DNA of 64,000 nucleotides, taken from contig NC_031496.1 in the NCBI RefSeq assembly GCF_000237925.1, positions 17,442,245 through 17,506,244 on the forward strand, written 5' to 3'. Source of the DNA: Schistosoma mansoni (lineage: Eukaryota; Platyhelminthes; Trematoda; Strigeidida; Schistosomatidae). This document shows positions 12,702-25,300 of the stretch, piece by piece. The translations under genes and the position numbers were made by a program. The notes under the pieces were generated by a model. The model ran no database searches, was not told the DNA's origin, and saw only the letters and a list, made by a program, of their open reading frames with translations. The stretch's first letter is position 1; each line of letters begins with the position of its first letter.

Positions 12702-12891
12702 CATTTATTTATTTGCGAGAGGGCTGTGATACTGCCCGGGTGCCCAAACCGAAGCAGGATTTTTCTTTTTTTCTTTCTTTTGTATATACGCATCTTCTTC
12801 CTTCTCCTCTTATTCGCATTATTTTGTGTGGCGCATATGTATCCGGTGCCCTTTGTACCAATATATATGTGATTAAATAAATAAATAAAAA
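12702..12891 (+). mobile_element. Small retroposon (family R3) with 13-bp target-site duplication and internal inversion
   Basis: Bounded by perfect 13-base direct repeats TCCTCAATGATTT (12689-12701 and 12892-12904), a target-site duplication. The 3' end is an AAATAAATAAATAAAA tail preceded by GTGTGGCGCATATGTATC and GGTGCCC, which match the 3' portion of the insertion at 21061-21590. The first about 55 bases (GAGGGCTGTGATACTGCCC and onwards) match the same family at about 21460-21500 only as reverse complement. The copy thus has an inverted 5' segment joined to a direct 3' segment, the footprint of twin priming. A pyrimidine-rich middle (about 12757-12820) is not assigned. Confidence 0.7.
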
Positions 12892-12904
12892 TCCTCAATG
12901 ATTT

Positions 12905-14090
12905 GATATGTTTTTTTTTTGTAAATTGTGATGAATTTGAGTCTCACCGTTTACATTGATAAGAATACAAGTAAGTTCATCTAATGAATCTCAAATGGAA
13001 CGAAACACCACTTCTGCACCACACTACTTGTGACAATCTGAAAACATGCTAAACTTTTAGTGACTAGAGACTGTTGAGGTTATTTCCTCACTTTCTACTC
13101 GCTCACCTTCCAATTTGCTTGCTCATCGTGTGCTTTTGAATTTAATTAATTATTAATAATACACACTTTTCCAACACAACTAGTGCTCTAGCTCCTGAAT
13201 ATTTTCAAGCAAATGCATAGCGATACTGAGAGTTAGCGCGCTTATAAATACACAGTTAACGGGTCATCACGTTGTGGAGTCAAGGCGAGGAAATAATATT
13301 AACAAGATATCGACTTATCTGTACAAGTAGTCTATATCCTGATACCTATATTTAATTTCTACCATAAAGCTAGTTGATTAGTCTTCTCTGACACAATGAA
13401 TTCAATCATTGTATACTATTATCTGAAGTGGTTAGGTTTGATATCGTGTTATCTTTTTAAATGATATCTAGTAAAAATAATTCTCCTATTGAATCTTGAA
13501 TTTGGCTTTTTCAACATTGTAATCCATCACTTTTCACTTCATTCCTTTGTGTAGTAATTATCTAATTCATTATGAGCAGTAGATAATTCCCACTAAATTT
13601 CAATAAAAACATCCTTCCCTATTACTTTTAGCTAAGCATAAATTTTTACGCGATTATGTATAAACGTTGATTGTTGTACATTTTAAAATCGTATGACAAC
13701 TTGAAGATAATAGCGTAAAAAAGTTAATGTGATTGAAATTTCTTGTTTCCATATTTATTTTATGTTTGAACAAGAGAAAGACATGGCGTGCAGTTTCCAG
13801 TAACAATACCTAAAATTACGTTATTTAGTTTGTTATTGTTATTATTTTATTTGAAAAATTAAATTTGTCCGATTACTTTACTGCCACTTGGTTTCTCATA
13901 TATATCAATATTGTAATGTTAAACTTCTGTAAATTAGTGGCTGACGTATCAACTATGTTCAAATGAATATTATTATCAGTGTCGTCCAACAAAGTTCTTA
14001 TTATTACTAAGTTTTATGATGCTTTGGCTAACCTGGTCAAAGAACTGTGATTTTATTGAGTTTTATCATAATCTCAAACTTAATTCACTT
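12905..14090. other. Intergenic A+T-rich DNA
   Basis: No coding or RNA feature seen. Confidence 0.4.
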
Positions 14091-14094
14091 GTAT

Positions 14095-14270
14095 CTTCCC
14101 ATTGTTGCTTAGGACTACAATTGATCAGTCTCTTGCTGGCATATGTGAATCCTGCGCAGATTACCTCGATATTGCCTTAAGTCACAAGCTTTATAAGCGA
14201 AGATGGATGGTGGCCAGGAAGAAACGCACGTCCTGAATTCAACTGCTAGCCACCATCCATCTTTTCTTAA
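14095..14270. mobile_element. Fold-back hammerhead SINE S1
   Basis: The left part (about 14095-14214) matches the tail side of the minus-oriented S1 copy at 17755-17890 (for example CTTCCCATTGTTG and CTCGATATTGCCTTAA). The right part (about 14220-14265) is the 3' half of the ribozyme module in plus orientation: GAAACGCACGTCCTG, then CTGCTAGCCACCATCC. The two halves form a perfect 15-base inverted repeat (14200-14214 with 14249-14263) around a 34-base spacer. The plus half keeps the GAAA box and a GTC cleavage triplet but lacks the upstream CTGANGA half, so no complete ribozyme is present. Confidence 0.6.
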
Positions 14271-14274
14271 TTCA

Positions 14275-16030
14275 TTTCTGTCTAAATATATAAGGATTGT
14301 TAACTTTTACACTGCACATGTGGCATTTAGCCTTGTACATAATTGTTTAGGAGGTTGGGGGGCCATATAATATTTCAGTTAGTTTCATTTGTCAGACATC
14401 TTCCTACAGTACCTGGTTATACCCCGACTAGTAGTACATAATAAGTAGACTTCCCATTATCCAGGGCTCAGGTCCGTATTGTGCTTATTATACTTGGAAA
14501 TGTCCTGTGTTTTCAGTAGATGTTTCTGTTTCAGTGTTTGTTTGTATAAACATTGCTTCTAAATTTTAAAATCGTCGTGGAAGCATCAATACACTATTGG
14601 TAGTGACTGATAATTGTTGAATTTTGTTTTTGTCCTCATTCGGCAATGTGTTCCTCTCAACAGGTGCAGCTTTCGGTTTCGGTTCTGAACTGCGTTTAGT
14701 ATTGTTTCCGACGAACTGGTTCAAAGTACATCTATGATCGATTCCAGTAGTCTCAAAACTTATTTACTTTATTTTCGCACTTTAAATGTTTTTATGTTCT
14801 TATGCTCTGTTAATTATCACGCGGTAAGATCGTCAATCGCAACACCGACTTATGCGACCTTGGCCCTGTGTCAAACCAATGACGTGTCGATCAGTCAATT
14901 CTGATTCCTTATTGGTTCTTCTCGTCTAACCTAGCCGGTTTAGTCCATAACACCATATAACAGCTTCCACTAAATCAATCGTGTATTTCGAACATACTTG
15001 ATTTATATACAAACAAACCTGACCACATTATACCGTAAAATAGGAAATGGCAATTATACAAGATCAAGCCAAAAAGTGGATGTGATCGTAAGAGACTGTA
15101 ACTAATAAATTGGGATTAACTTAAGAAGAGTAAATCATATAGTGGTAGTCAATAAGTCAAAAGTAAGCATATAATAAGAAGAATATAAATATACCTATAA
15201 TATAGTTACTTAACAGTTATCCAATAAGAATATATGTAGAAGAATATGTGTAATAATAGTCCATAAATGATTCTTAGCAGCTACCACTCATTTATTCTTC
15301 GTTAGGATATAACAGTTTTTATTATACTTTCCATGGTAAGGTTATTTTAATGAACGTTGAAAAATTGTTAGTAATTTTGAATACATTAAATATATATTTG
15401 GGTACTTATCAAAGTTTCCCACTCTCTTTTCTGTAATAATCTGTTGTTAAACATTTTAAAATCAAGAGTCACATTAATAACTATTGATTGTAGTTTCATT
15501 TGAAACTATACAACTGTGTGTTTTCTGTATAGTTTGAATCATATACTGTTAACATGTTATTTTGTAAATTTCACATACGTGTACATGCATCAATTGTTAA
15601 TCGTTTTTGAGGTAGCTAGAAAATAAAGTACATATTGTAAAGAGAACATGTGCTAATTTACTTTTATTATTACTATTTTCATTACTTTCATTTTATTTAA
15701 TCATACCATTTATGCTATAGTGAATCGACTAACAATCAATTCCATGTATGTATTCATTGTATAATACTGTTTAACTGTCTAGATTATTCATATTGTCAAA
15801 GCCCATTACTAAATGTACTGTGTATAAATTATTTTGAAAATTTACCAACTTCTAAATGAAATTAAGTTATTTTGCACTTGTTATTAACTTTATATGTTTA
15901 CCTTTAGTTATGCTGAAGATCTTAGTGTGTGTGTAATATAAAATTATTATTGTTATTATTATCACCATTATTATTGTGTATGTTACCCACTTATTTTACA
16001 ATAGGATTACAACTTCTCCATTATTTCTTA
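14275..16030. other. Upstream region of NARS2-like gene
   Basis: No gene recognised. A relatively G+C-richer patch (about 14820-15000) contains two CCAAT-box-like elements (ACCAATGACG and the complement TATTGGTTC). It could be promoter-proximal or an eroded repeat end; the distance to the start codon (about 1 kb) argues for caution. Confidence 0.3.
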
Positions 16031-16330
16031 ATGTTGATCCATCGAAAATTTAATTTACCAACATCATTGTACAACAATTATCGCTTGTATTTCAAAAATA
16101 TTGTCTCAAATCGACATAAACAAAATTTTCCAAATATTCAATGCAGATCTAGTTATTCAGCTAAAGTAAAAGATGCTCACTCAATAGTATTATTGGATAC
16201 GACAAAATGTAATGAGAATAAAGTGATATGTAAAAATGTCAAATTAATTGGATGGGTTCAATCTGTTAGAAAGCATAAATCTTGTGTATTTTGTAATATA
16301 TCGGATGGTTCTTCACCTTATGATTTGCAA
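16031..16330 (+). CDS. NARS2: NARS2 exon 1 (transit peptide and start of OB fold)
   Basis: 100 codons ending at ...YDLQ before the donor GTAAGG. The frame is open 102 bases further up to an ATG at 15929, but that extension is a Leu-rich translation of an ATT-type simple repeat. The Met at 16031, which begins a basic Asn/Arg-rich leader, is preferred. An upstream non-coding exon cannot be excluded. Confidence 0.8.
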
Positions 16331-19300
16331 GTAAGGTATAGTTTCTTATTCATTATTTTTCTTGTCATATTATACCATTGTTAACTTTTTTGTCTAATTG
16401 GTATGCATCAGAACTTATGTCAGATAACGAAGTAAAGCTAAGTTTCAGATACTTGGTTCTCACTAATGATGTAATCGATTTCCAGTTGTACAGACATGTG
16501 TTTAAACTCCACCTCACACACTAAAGTTTGGATACTTGTTTGTGAAGTACGGATTTATGCAATCAGCTATGGTCTGCATCATTCAGCTTATGGCTAGTGA
16601 TATCATCTTGTTACACAAAATAACGCAGGTGAAGCGTGGTTAGACCATGTAACCCACTAAGTGTGAGTTAATGGCTCTGACCACTAAACCATTACTTCAT
16701 TAATGTGCATAACTTGATCCTATCTTTGTTAATACCAACTTTTACATAATATTTATAGTCAAGAGACAGTTTATTAATAGAAATACGGTTACTAAATTTT
16801 TTAGTAATATTTGTAGCGTTTTCTATCTACATCATAGTTCATTTATTTTCGTTTATGTATAAATAGTATAAATTCATCCTCTTGGTAGTTGAGTGAGAAC
16901 CTTAACCTAAATGTTCATTTAATCTTGACAGATTTTTATTTCAAGGTATTTATGCAGTTTTATTTTACATATTCACTTTTCTTGTACTTATTGTCTATCC
17001 AATATTGCATTTCAGGTTGTTATTTTGCCTAGTGAAATTACTGATAAGATAACCGTTGGTTGCGCTTTGTCAGTTGAAGGTGACATCTATCATATTCCGA
17101 ATATTCTAAAAACATCTCAATTGTCAATTGATAAACCTACTGTTCAGTGTTATGGTGAATTACGCGCTAAGATTGTTAGTATTTTGGATACTGAGAATCA
17201 ACTTGGAGAATTACAACCTGAAAAGTCAATTAACAGTGCTTCTCTTCCTTTTAATCACAGTGTTCCCACAATAAATCAAGGGATCAGTTCACTCGGTCGG
17301 CATAGTCCACGACCTGATTTAGGAGTTTTACGCTCAGTTGAAGCATTATCAATGCGTCATCGACTACCTGAGTTTGGCGCAATGCTTAGAATGCGTGCCC
17401 ATATTAAGCGAATAGTTAGAAAAGTGATGAGTTCATGTGACTATTTAGAGGTATGTTTTGTGATAAATTAATAATAATAAATATTTCATTAGTTATCATG
17501 TGTTAATTTGATTGGTTGAAATATGACACTTCTACGTATTTTTAATCGTTCAGTTGATTCAAAATTGCGTATTGTTGTATACACTGGAACTCATATTGAT
17601 AAGAGATTCTTTAGGATTCAGTTAGTCTAAAGTAAGAAGTAGTCTAGACTTCTAATCCACCACGGTTCACTGACAACACTGGTAAATATTCAAGGCAATC
17701 ACTTTTCTAAAATTTAATTTTAAAACATACATATGTATCAAAATTCACTTGGTGTTGCTTGCTTGTATCTTCCCATTGTTGTTTAGGACTGCAATTGATC
17801 AGTCTCTTCTGGCATATGTGCATCCTGCGTGGATTGCCTCGATATTGCCTTAAATCACAAGCTTTTTAAGCAAAAATGAATAGTGGCTAGCAGTGGAATA
17901 CAGGATGAGCGTTTCGTCCTATTTCGAACTCGTCAGCTGGATGTACCTGCATCGCAGAGTTGATGTGTCGTATTTCGAGAAGATCTTTCTTAATTTGTAT
18001 GCATAAATTTGTAATATGGTAGTGTTGTAGTGGTCTTTATTCGATAAAAATCTTTAAACTTCGTAAACAGTTCGTCCTGATAACCGTTACTATATAATGT
18101 CCCAAACGGTGTATAAATCAGAAGACGAGTGCGAAGTGTTGATCACGTTTATTATTGCACGACGCACAGATCACCGAAACCACAGCACACGAAACAAGAA
18201 TGAAAGGTTAGTGCCGAAAAGCAAACGAGCGAGTGAGCGTCCGGGTTCGCTAGTGAGTTCCAATGAGTAGGATTAAGATATACACGCATATACATAGAGA
18301 AATGAGTAAATCATTGAATCAATTAAGCGACTAACATTAAAGCTAGCAGAATGAATATACATGTAGGCGGTAAGCAATGCTCAAGCATACATATTCATGC
18401 AAGCACAACAATAATGAAGGTACAATGGTATAGATAAGTTGTTATTGTACGAATGACTCTGTCCGTTAAATAAGTTAACAAAAGGACTTAACTCAATTTA
18501 AATGTGGACAAACTCACTTGCATGTGAGTTGCTATAGTATCCTACTACATATTGTTGACTAATCTTTCACCAAATAGGATTATCAATTATTTAAGTACAT
18601 TTTTTTATTTGGAGTTTTTAACAAGATGGACATCATCTTTGATCGATTTATTTCAGTCTGTTTACTTTTTAGTGTGGAAATATTATTCTAGGAAAATTTA
18701 TGGTAAAATTTTATACTTCAATCTTAGTTAATTTTACATAATAAGTACAGCTTCTTGTCTATAAATTCTGTCTTAATAATCTAGATAGTATACGTCTTGA
18801 GATACGGCTTTGCTTGTATTGCTTTCATTTATAAGAGAAGAAAATGCCTAAACGGTTTCATTCAGCCATATATTTTGTTTGATTCTTATCGTGAAGCGGT
18901 AGTTTGGTTACTAAAGGATTTGGATCTCAACCAATAGGTCCCAGATTCATACCTCAATTCACCTTCTGTGATTAGGGCAGTTGGGTAATGTTGCAATTGC
19001 TCATACAAATGGCGTGGCTCAAAATGGAGTACATATATGTGTACTTGGTCAATAAGTCGATCATCATAATAAATGCAACTTATCATGTTCCGGTACATGT
19101 TTACAATTCATGAGTTGTGTGAAGAAAATATACTATTATGGAAAAGTATATAGATGGTATATGACTTTGCAAATCTTTTCATCTCGGCTGTAAAATTTTC
19201 TTTATCAATAAAATTGGTTTCTTGAAGAACCTGACTAACTAGGTTAATCGAAAATCTTCAGTCTATGAAGCTTTATCGAGTTGTGTTATTACTCCTACCA

Positions 19301-22300
19301 CAACTAATAATGTTTCCAATCAAAATAGTATTGAATATGTGCAATGTAATTTTGTTTGTAAATAAAAGGTATGTATCATCAAAGGTTGAAATATATCAAA
19401 AATGTTTTACATTGAAGGCTATTATTGTATGGTAGTCATAATAATAATAATAATCTATGAAGCTTTTAAACTGAACTTGGAACAGAAAATATTAAAAAGA
19501 TATTTAGATAGAAATGATTTACATTTTTCTTGCTAAGTTGATAAATCATACAATCATGTTTCACGCTTTCTTTCATCAATGGGGGTGTACGGATATTGAA
19601 TGAGGTCAACATGTGTTGATTGAAATATGTAGGTACAGTAAGATAAGCTTGTTCACCACACGACAACATGCCCAGTACTGTTTGGCCCAAACACCATCGC
19701 GTTATCCATTTATCTAGGAAGAAACTCGTATCCCGGATCCCGCTGCTAGCCACCATCGATCTCTAATTATAATTACCTACTTCCTTACTTAACTCCGCCT
19801 GTAGCTCTTCTCGAGTTACTGCCGGTTCCAAGCCCGGGTAATGGAGGAGGGTTGTGCATGGGGTTAGCGACTCCATCCCGTAGAAAAACTAACTCGCTAA
19901 AAAAGGCTAACCAGAAAAAATAATTCAAACCATTTAAACTCTGCCCTGGGAGTTGAAAGAAGAATTATGACGCCTCATGATGAAAGCCGAGATTTTTCGG
20001 AAGTCTCGAGGCCGATGCCCCTTCTAACAGCCAGAGCAACACTCTTTATAGGTACATGGAACGTCCGGACAATGTGGGAGACTGGGAAGATCAGTCAAAT
20101 AGCAATGGAAATGAGGAGATACAAATTGGCAGTACTTGGAATCAGCGAAACCCATTGGACACAAGCTTGACAGCGAAAGCTAGATACAGGAGAGTTGCTG
20201 CTGTACTCCGGTCACGAAGAGGAAAATGCTCCACACACTCAAGGAGTTGCTCTAATGCTGTCCAGAGTAGCACGAAATGCGATTGTAGGATGGGAATCTC
20301 ATGGATCCAGAATTATCAAAGCATCATTCAAGACAAAGAAGGAGGGGATCACAATGAATATTATCCAATGTTATGCACCCACCAATGATAGCAACGACGA
20401 CGACAAAGATCTGTTAGACTTGAGGCAGCAATCAATCATAGCTAAGTGCTCAAGAAAGGACCTGACCATCCTGATGGGAGCTCTAAACGCTAAGGTCTGA
20501 GTGGACAACACAGGATATTAAAATATAATGGGACGGCATGGACTAGGAGAGAGAAATAAGAATGGGGAGAGATTTGCAAATCTGTATGCATTCAACAAAT
20601 TGATTATAGACGGCACAATATTTCCACATAAACACACACACACAAGGCTACATGGATCTCGCCGGACCACACCACAGAGAACCAGATAGATCATATTTGT
20701 ATCAACAAAAAATCAGAAGGACAATGTAAGATGTAAGAACCAGGAGAGGGGCTGATATAGCTTCATATCACCACCAACTGGTGGTTGCCAAGATGAAAAT
20801 GAAGCTAAAAAAAACACTGGAAAACTGGGAAAACAACATTACAAAGGTTAAATACAGCCTTCTTTCGAAATACGAACTCAACCAATTCAAGATAACTCTC
20901 AACAACAGGTTTCAAGCTGTACGGGATCTACTGAAAGAACAAGAAAGTACGATGGAGGACAACTGGAAAAAGGGTTCAAAGAAGTGGTAACTTCAACGTG
21001 TTAAGAGGTTCTGGGCCGCAAAATGCATCATCATAAGGAATAAATCTCTATGGTAACCCTTGCCCCTAAATACACTGGTACGGCTGAGAGTGGAGAGAGT
21101 CCGCTCTCTCTCTCCAAATGCTCTCACATGGCCACGCGTATATAGCCTCTGCCAGGGAAGTCCTACTCACTGCTTTCTCGTGGCGGGGGTGTTGTTTACG
21201 AAATTGAGAGGACAAAAAGCGAATGTCCGGCGCTTTAACCGGGTTAGTAGACACGGAGGATTCACCTAGGGGAGTTGGAAAACCCTGATTCCAAACAAAT
21301 GGTGCACATAGACTCCAGTATTCTGAGGGAACAAATGGCGTATGAATCAATCGTTGGTCATCGGCTACCATGGGACTGCATCTCCTTACCATACTCCACT
21401 GCCTTGTGGATCAGATCTTTAGGTCAAAGGCTCCGGTTGTCGCCCCCTAAGAAAACCACCTGCTTCGGTTTGGGAACCCGGACGGTATCACAGCCCTCAC
21501 GCAAATCAAATGAGGTTTGTGTGGCGCATATGTATCTGGTGCCCCTTTGTATCAATATTTATGTGTTCAAATAAATATATCTGGTGCCCTCCCTGGACAA
21601 GATTGAAGAAAGAAAGAACAAATGGACAGCAATTAAAAACAGTCGAACACGAACAGAGAAAGTCAAGGCGCAAGCAGAGTACGCAGAGGCAAACAAGGAA
21701 CTGAAGAAAAAGTATTAAAGCCGTCAAGCAGAAATACATGGGACAACGAGCAACGACAGCGGAAAAAGCTGCGGGAAAAGGGAATATCAAACAACTATTT
21801 GATACAACGAAGAAACTAGCAGAGAGATTTCAAGATGGCCATCAGACAAATCAAGAGCGGGAAAGCGGCAGAACCTGACAATATACTAGCTGAAGCTTTG
21901 AAATCAGACATTGAAGTAAGTGCAAACATGCTTCACCTTCTATTCAGGAAGATCTGGGAAGAGGACCAAGTGCCAACGGACTGGAAAGAAGGATACCGAA
22001 GAAAAGAGATCTGAGCAAATGTGAGAATCACAGAGGCATCAGTTTGTTGTCAGTACCAGGAAAAGTTTTCAACAGAGTATTGCTGAACCGGATGAAAGAC
22101 GCAGTAGACGCCCAACTTCGAGATCAACAAAGGAAAAAGCAATATTCTCAAATACAACACGGAGAACACCAACCTAATCACACTTGATGGCGAAACTCTG
22201 GAAGAGGTGGAAACATTCACGTACCTGGGAAGCATCGTTGATAAACAAGGAGGATCGGATGCAGATGTAAAGGCGAGGATTGGCAAAGCAAGGGCAGCAT

Positions 22301-25300
22301 TTCTACAATTTAAAAACATACGGAACTCAAAACAACTGTCAACTAACTTCAAAATGAGAATCTTCAATACGAACGTCAAGACAGTCCTACTGTACGGAGC
22401 TGAAACGTGGAGAACTACTCCATCCATCGTCAAGAAGGTACAAGTATTTATAAACAGTTGTCTACGCAAAATACTCAACATTCACTGGCCGTATACTATC
22501 AGCAACAGCCTGCTGTGGGAGATAACATATCAGCTCCGAGCTGAAGAGGAAATTAGAAAAAGACGTTGGAAGTGGATGGGACGGTGTTATGTGTTCCTTG
22601 GCCTTCCTCTTCCCTTTGACCTTCAGTATTCCATGTGAGGGCCTGCTCTGTGACTCGGGTGCTTTCCTTAATGTGTGTCCTATCCACTTCCAGCGATTCC
22701 CGATTTCTTCCTCCTCTGGAATCTGGTTTGCTCTCTTTCACAGTAGGTTGTTGCTGATAGTGTCTGGCCAACGGATCCGAAGTATGTTGCGTAGACAACT
22801 GTTAATAATCTTCTGCATGATGGTTTTCGCAGTTCTCCAAGTTTCCTCCTCATACAGTAGAACTGTCTTGACATTTGTGTTGAAAATTGCGACTTTGGTG
22901 TTAGTTGACAGTTGTTTTGAGTTCCAGATGTTCTTCAGTTGTAGATATGCTGCTCTTGCTTTGCCAACCCTCGCCCTCACATCTGCATCTGATCCACCGT
23001 GTTCATCAATGATGCTGCCCAGATATGTAAAGCTTTTTACATCCTCCACAGCTTCTCCGTCAAGTGTGATTTCATTGGGGCATGCTGTATTATATTGGAG
23101 AGTCTCGCTTTTCCCTTTGTGTATGTTGAGACCTACTGTTGTTGAGGCTGCTGCTACACCGGTTGTCTTCTGTATTTTTTGTTGAGTATGCGATAGAAGA
23201 ACTAGGTCATCTTCGAAGTCTAGATCGTTCAGCTGCATCCTAGCTGTCCACTGTGTCCCGTGCTTCTCCCAGATGTTGACGTTTTCATGATCCAGTCGAT
23301 CACCAGGAGAAAGTGGAAGGGTGTGAGTAAGCAACCTTGCCTGACACCTGTCTTTACTTCGAACGAGTCAGTGAGTTGTCCTCCATACACGATTTCGCAG
23401 TTCAATCCATCATAGGAATTTTGTATGATATTGACTATCCTCTCAGGCATGCCGTAGTGTCGAAGAAGCCTCCATAGTGCTGTCCTGTCTACGCTATCAA
23501 ATGCTTTCTCGTAGTCAATGAAGTTGATGTAGAGTGATGAATTCCATTCACTTGATTGTTCCACAATGATCCGTAGTGTTGCGATTTGATCTGTACATGA
23601 TCGATCCTTACGGAATTCAGCCTTGTTCGGTGTCTACGGAGTCCCTCGTTCTGCTTAACAATACCCTGTTGAAGACTTTTCCTGGTATTGAGAGAAGAGT
23701 GATGCCCCTGTAGTTATCACACTTACTGAGATCACCTTTCTTTGGTATCTTGAACAGAAGTCCTTCTTCCCAGTCTGTTGGTACTTGTTCTTCATCCCAA
23801 ATCTTGCTGAAAAGAATGTGGAGTATCTTTGCAGTTACTGCTCCGCCTGCTTTCAGTGCTTCTGCTGGAATGTTGTCTGGTCCCGTTGCTTTCCCTCTCT
23901 TGATATGTCTAATGGCCATGCTGTTCTCTTCAATTGTTACTGGGCCAACATCGATTGGGAGGTTCGTGGGTGCTGCTTCGATGTTGGGTGGGTTCAATTG
24001 GGCTGGTCGATTTAAGTGTTCCTTAAAGTGCTCTACCCACCTGTTTCTCCATTCTTCAATGTTGGTGATTATTTTGCCTTCCTTGCTTTTCACTGGTCGT
24101 TCTGGTTTACGATAATTTCCAGCGAGCTTTGTTGTATCATACAATTGTCTCATGTTTCCTTTTCTTGCAGCCTTTTCCACCATTATTGCTTGTAACTTAG
24201 TGATATTATTGAGGCAGTTCGCATGGGGTTTCCATTTGCCAAAGGAGATTGATCAATCATAGTCTTAAAAATTAATAGGAAGATCCAAATAATCAATATA
24301 TATGAATCAAAATCATCCCGTTACACAAGCCGGTGTGTATCTGGACTCAGTAGTTGAGTGAATAACTTGATGGCGTTTGGTGTGAATATTACGGAGCTTG
24401 AGTTTCAGAGTTAGCATCAACTCTGGGATGCAGTTACATTCAGCTGACAAGGATAGAAATGTTTAATATTTTATACTTAGTCCACTAACACCATTTCAAG
24501 TTTAATTGTTAGGATTCTACCAATCAGCACGGAACACTAGGTAAGAATGGGTTTTTTCCAGTGACAGTGATCAATGTTCTCAGCTGTTTAAAGTAATATG
24601 TGGTTGCCGCCAAATGTGATTGCTAATGTTTAATTTCATAATTATACGTTACCAAATAGTCCCAAGTCGAGATAGAAATAGCTGTTTTGTTTCCTATAAC
24701 TTCCAATAGTTCATTGACTGATATCTCGGTCCGGAACAAAAGCTGTGTTGATATTTAACTTATTCCTACCAAATTACACAACTACAGTAATGACTAATAT
24801 TACTAAATACTGCTGTATTTGTTTATTTATCTTAAAGTCTTTTATATTCATAATTTTTATAAATGCCATATATGCCTTGAATCAGTGAGACCGTTTGCTT
24901 GCTTTTTTATCATCATGAAGAATTATAGAATGATTATTGGAAGTAGAGAATCAGTCTTTTCGCTTATTAACCTCTCTGACTGTCATAAAATTTGACAAAT
25001 AATCTTTTCATGTGAACATTTATTTGTTGTCATTGTAATTACATCTGACTGTGGATTCGCTTGGTCTGATGAAAATATTGATTTAGGTATTCGGGTAGCT
25101 GGTACTTTATACGTGTTCCGTTGGTTGATCCCAGAGTAATGACCAAATCTTTGTTTGTGTTTTCTGTTGGTTAAATTACAATTTTCTCGATAAAATTTTC
25201 TCAGCAATAAAATACTAGACAAACATGACATTGGTCACCATCCAGTGATCAGTCACTTATATAAATGAAGATTTGAATCAAAACCGTTTCATAACAATAT

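Noticed and set aside
15929-16030. Upstream Met giving a longer NARS2 N terminus
   Set aside because: The added residues are a Leu-rich reading of an ATT-type repeat. The Met at 16031 starts a more typical mitochondrial leader.
22589-23185. Long plus-strand frame opposite LINE copy B
   Set aside because: Antisense shadow of the RTE coding region; its Ser/Phe/Leu-rich residues follow from the complementary strand.
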